Positions 62,115-64,000 of a stretch of DNA of 64,000 nucleotides are shown in pieces. The DNA is from G963674835 sp963674835 (GTDB lineage Bacteria > Planctomycetota > Planctomycetia > Pirellulales > Thermoguttaceae): positions 3,410,001 through 3,474,000 of the forward strand of contig CAXXKC010000003.1 in NCBI GenBank assembly GCA_963674835.2, in the 5' to 3' direction. A model generated the notes under the pieces. That model was not told the origin of the DNA. It made no database searches and worked only from the letters and a program-made list of their open reading frames with translations. Numbering within the stretch: the stretch's first letter is position 1; each line of letters opens with the position of its first letter. Both the position numbers and the translations under genes were made by a program.

Positions 62115-63677
62115 TCAGCGCTTGTGCGGCGGTTCCGTGGCTCGGGGACGAAGCTCCCGGCGAACGTCGATCCGCATTCCGGTGTTCCGGCAAGGAGACC
62201 CGTCGCGCAGACGGTAATCGCCGGCCGCGGCATCGACGAACAACGGCTGCGACAAATGGCTGTGTTCATCCTGTCGGCGCTCAGCCTGATAACGGCCAAA
62301 CTCGGCCGCACGGTACGACTGATCGGGGGCTTCCAGCGGCAGTCGCCCCTCCGCCGCGAACACCTTCATGGCATCCGCCCACGTCTTTCCCTTCTGGAGA
62401 CGCGTGTACTGAATGAGCAGATTGCCGGCGGTCTGCCAGTAGCAGTTGTGATCGAAGACGAACTTCCGCTCGTCGGCCGGAGCAATGATCGCGCTCACCG
62501 CTGCACCGTAGCTGGTGCAGAAGAGATTGTGGCGGATATACACGTTGCCCGGCTGCGTACCCGGATCGATCATCCAGATGAACACGTGGTAGCCGACCGG
62601 TTGCGGATAAGGGTCCGAGCGGCGCGGCGGAATCTCGCCCTGCATGCTGAACCCGCCCCCTCCGTCGACACACGTATTGTGTTCGAAGTAGACCTCCCGC
62701 GAGGGCTCACGGCATTCATAGGCCGCCAACCCGCAGTCGACGAACAGGTTGTCGCGGAAGAAGATCCGCTGGGGGATGTTCCGTGTTTCGCCCCCCTGGT
62801 GCGTCACGGCCGAGTCGTAGATGTTGTCGAACACACACCCCTCGACCACAACATCGCTGGCGCCATCCCACAACTCGACCGCATTGCCGAACCGGATGCG
62901 ATGCCGAAGATCCCACACCGCACCGCCAATGTGACGAAATTCGCAGCCGCGAATGACGACGTTCTGCGCGTGCGACTGTTGATAGCCGTGCACCCCGGCG
63001 TTACGAAACGAGAGGTTCTCCAACACGATGTCGTGTTGCCCGTCAACCAGCCTCCGTTGGCCCCAGAGCGCACACTCGATGTCGCCATAGGCGCGACCGG
63101 GGTTGGTCGGCGAACAGAGATAGAGCACCCCATTCCGCTGGCGCTGCGATCCGTCGGGCGAGCCATGGGCGCCGATACCCGTGTAGTGCCAGTCGCCGGG
63201 CTCCCGCAGCTCATCGACAGACCATCGCAGGATGCCGCAGGACTGGCCGCCGTTGAAAATCAGATTGCACACCTCGCTCGGCAGCGAGCCCGTATAGCGC
63301 CAGATCGAAGGACGCTCCTCGACCCATCGGCCTGCATCTCCCGCCGGCACCGACCCCAGGAATGCCGGCCTGTCGCCGTCGCCGTACGCGCCGTAGGTGA
63401 CTGGCGCCCCCGGGCTGCCGCACCGTGTAACGAGCACGTCGCGAATGACCGAACCGCGCTTGAACAGGACCGTGTCGCCGCCGGTAAACTCACGGGTGGC
63501 ATAGGTCCTCAGCGGCCGCGCCGGCGCCAGCCCATCGTTGGCGTCATTGCCGGCCGCCGGGTCAACGTAGTAGGTCCTCCCCTTCCCCTCTGCCGCCGCG
63601 ACACTGCGGCTAAGCGGAAACGTAACCAACCCCAAGACCGTGGCTCCGCTGGATAGCAGCATCTCGCGGCGTTTCAT
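62115..63677 (-). CDS. Secreted right-handed parallel beta-helix protein
   Basis: The protein has 520 residues with an N-terminal Tat-like signal (KRREMLLSSGATVLGLVTF). RTYYVDPAAGNDANDGLAPA is the usual start of secreted beta-helix (pectate-lyase-like) proteins of planctomycetes. Helix coils follow with repeated H-N-x2-x-N patterns (DIVLENLSFRNAGVHGYQQS, VVIRGCEFRHIGGAVWDLRH, DVVVEGCVFDNIYDSAVTHQ). It ends with a short basic tail. Catalytic residues are not evident; a polysaccharide lyase or hydrolase role is inferred. It is convergent with the chemoreceptor gene and lies 116 bases downstream of another beta-helix gene. Confidence 0.85.
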   Translation of the reverse strand: MKRREMLLSSGATVLGLVTFPLSRSVAAAEGKGRTYYVDPAAGNDANDGLAPARPLRTYATREFTGGDTVLFKRGSVIRDVLVTRCGSPGAPVTYGAYGDGDRPAFLGSVPAGDAGRWVEERPSIWRYTGSLPSEVCNLIFNGGQSCGILRWSVDELREPGDWHYTGIGAHGSPDGSQRQRNGVLYLCSPTNPGRAYGDIECALWGQRRLVDGQHDIVLENLSFRNAGVHGYQQSHAQNVVIRGCEFRHIGGAVWDLRHRIRFGNAVELWDGASDVVVEGCVFDNIYDSAVTHQGGETRNIPQRIFFRDNLFVDCGLAAYECREPSREVYFEHNTCVDGGGGFSMQGEIPPRRSDPYPQPVGYHVFIWMIDPGTQPGNVYIRHNLFCTSYGAAVSAIIAPADERKFVFDHNCYWQTAGNLLIQYTRLQKGKTWADAMKVFAAEGRLPLEAPDQSYRAAEFGRYQAERRQDEHSHLSQPLFVDAAAGDYRLRDGSPCRNTGMRIDVRRELRPRATEPPHKR

Positions 63678-63793
63678 CGAATGTTCCTCAGAGAAATGAT
63701 CTTCTATGTCTCGTCTCGCCACACGCGCCGCAAACGTTCCCGCCGACGCTGAGTATGGTCTGCAAGCCGACCATGTCGCGACCGGGACGCGCC

Positions 63794-64000
63794 TCACCTC
63801 GGCTTGGCAGGCTTCTCATCCGATGACTGTTCCCCAGAAGCCACATCAACAAACGTCACTTGATTCAACGTCAGACGATCGACACCGCGAATGGCAAAAG
63901 CGTTCTTGCCGCCGGGAAGAACCTCGAATCGCACGTTGTTCAGCACGATGTCGCTGACCTTGTCGCCGCTTCGTAGCTGAAAACTCGGATACTCGGGCGA
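63794..64000 (-). CDS. C-terminal part of another beta-helix protein (cut by window edge)
   Basis: The minus strand is open from the window edge to TGA at 63796-63794, giving 69 codons. The translation has a beta-helix coil pattern (VSDIVLNNVRFEV, RLTLNQVTFVDV) and a hydrophilic tail (SSDEKPAKPR). The start lies beyond the window. Same strand and fold type as the following gene suggest a small cluster of secreted carbohydrate-active proteins. Confidence 0.75.
   Translation of the reverse strand, partial: SPEYPSFQLRSGDKVSDIVLNNVRFEVLPGGKNAFAIRGVDRLTLNQVTFVDVASGEQSSDEKPAKPR

Noticed and set aside
62124..63656. 510-codon plus-strand frame opposite the beta-helix gene
   Set aside because: The minus strand has a Tat-like signal and regular beta-helix coils. 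The plus-strand product is low-complexity Arg/Val/Asp-rich sequence without motifs.

Overview
The window is 64 kb of GC-rich bacterial chromosome, most likely from a planctomycete (Planctomycetota, Pirellulales-like). This is inferred from the family mix rather than from a marker gene. The mix includes a Tat-exported Gfo/Idh/MocA oxidoreductase, an FHA-GAF-SpoIIE phosphatase, many secreted glycoside hydrolases and beta-helix proteins, ABC-2 permeases with large extracytoplasmic inserts, DUF362, DUF4832 and DUF5752 proteins, a UroD-family methyltransferase-like protein, and several receiver-domain regulators. There is one tRNA, no rRNA, no CRISPR array and no intact insertion sequence.

Layout. 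0-2 kb: TolC-type efflux gene (cut by the window edge), tRNA-Arg, a small membrane-protein frame interrupted by a stop, and a dispersed repeat. 2.2-11.3 kb: two secreted TIM-barrel glycosidase-like proteins, a TetR/NmrA-type pair, DUF362, and a Tat-exported oxidoreductase. 11.3-15.1 kb: FHA-GAF-SpoIIE, a SET-SprT-like fusion, and an RRM/cold-shock pair ending in a terminator. 15.5-25 kb: B12/radical-SAM enzyme, P-type H+-ATPase convergent with a ClC-CBS channel, and a complete NtrC-type two-component system. 25.7-30.5 kb: a tight trehalose operon (pseudo-receiver, DUF5752, TreT-like GT4, otsA, otsB). 30.5-36 kb: GH32, GH28 and UroD-family genes. 36-42.6 kb: two-gene ABC exporter, M14 carboxypeptidase, aldehyde dehydrogenase. 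42.7-49.4 kb: large secreted protein of unknown function, then nagB, a GlmU-like left-handed beta-helix protein, a lone acyl carrier protein and an isopropylmalate-synthase-like enzyme. 50-62 kb: signalling island with a HEAT-like protein, a degenerate receiver, a REC-GGDEF cyclase, a REC protein, two tandem NtrC-like regulators that have lost their catalytic and sigma-54-contact motifs, and a multi-HAMP chemoreceptor. 62-64 kb: two beta-helix proteins, the second cut by the window edge.

The most notable item is the pair of degenerate NtrC-like proteins at 54.2-58.1 kb. They keep the Fis-type DNA-binding helix and most of the AAA+ fold. They lack the phospho-acceptor Asp, the GAFTGA loop and the Walker B acidic residue(s). 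A canonical NtrC-type regulator at 21.9-23.4 kb in the same window serves as an internal control. Second-tier items are the SET-SprT-like fusion, the ACP plus isopropylmalate-synthase-like pair, the pseudo-receiver heading the trehalose operon, the exporter permease with a propeller-like insert, and two families of dispersed intergenic repeats.

Most family calls come from reading motifs by eye. No database search was possible, so substrates of the secreted enzymes and exact start codons are provisional where noted.
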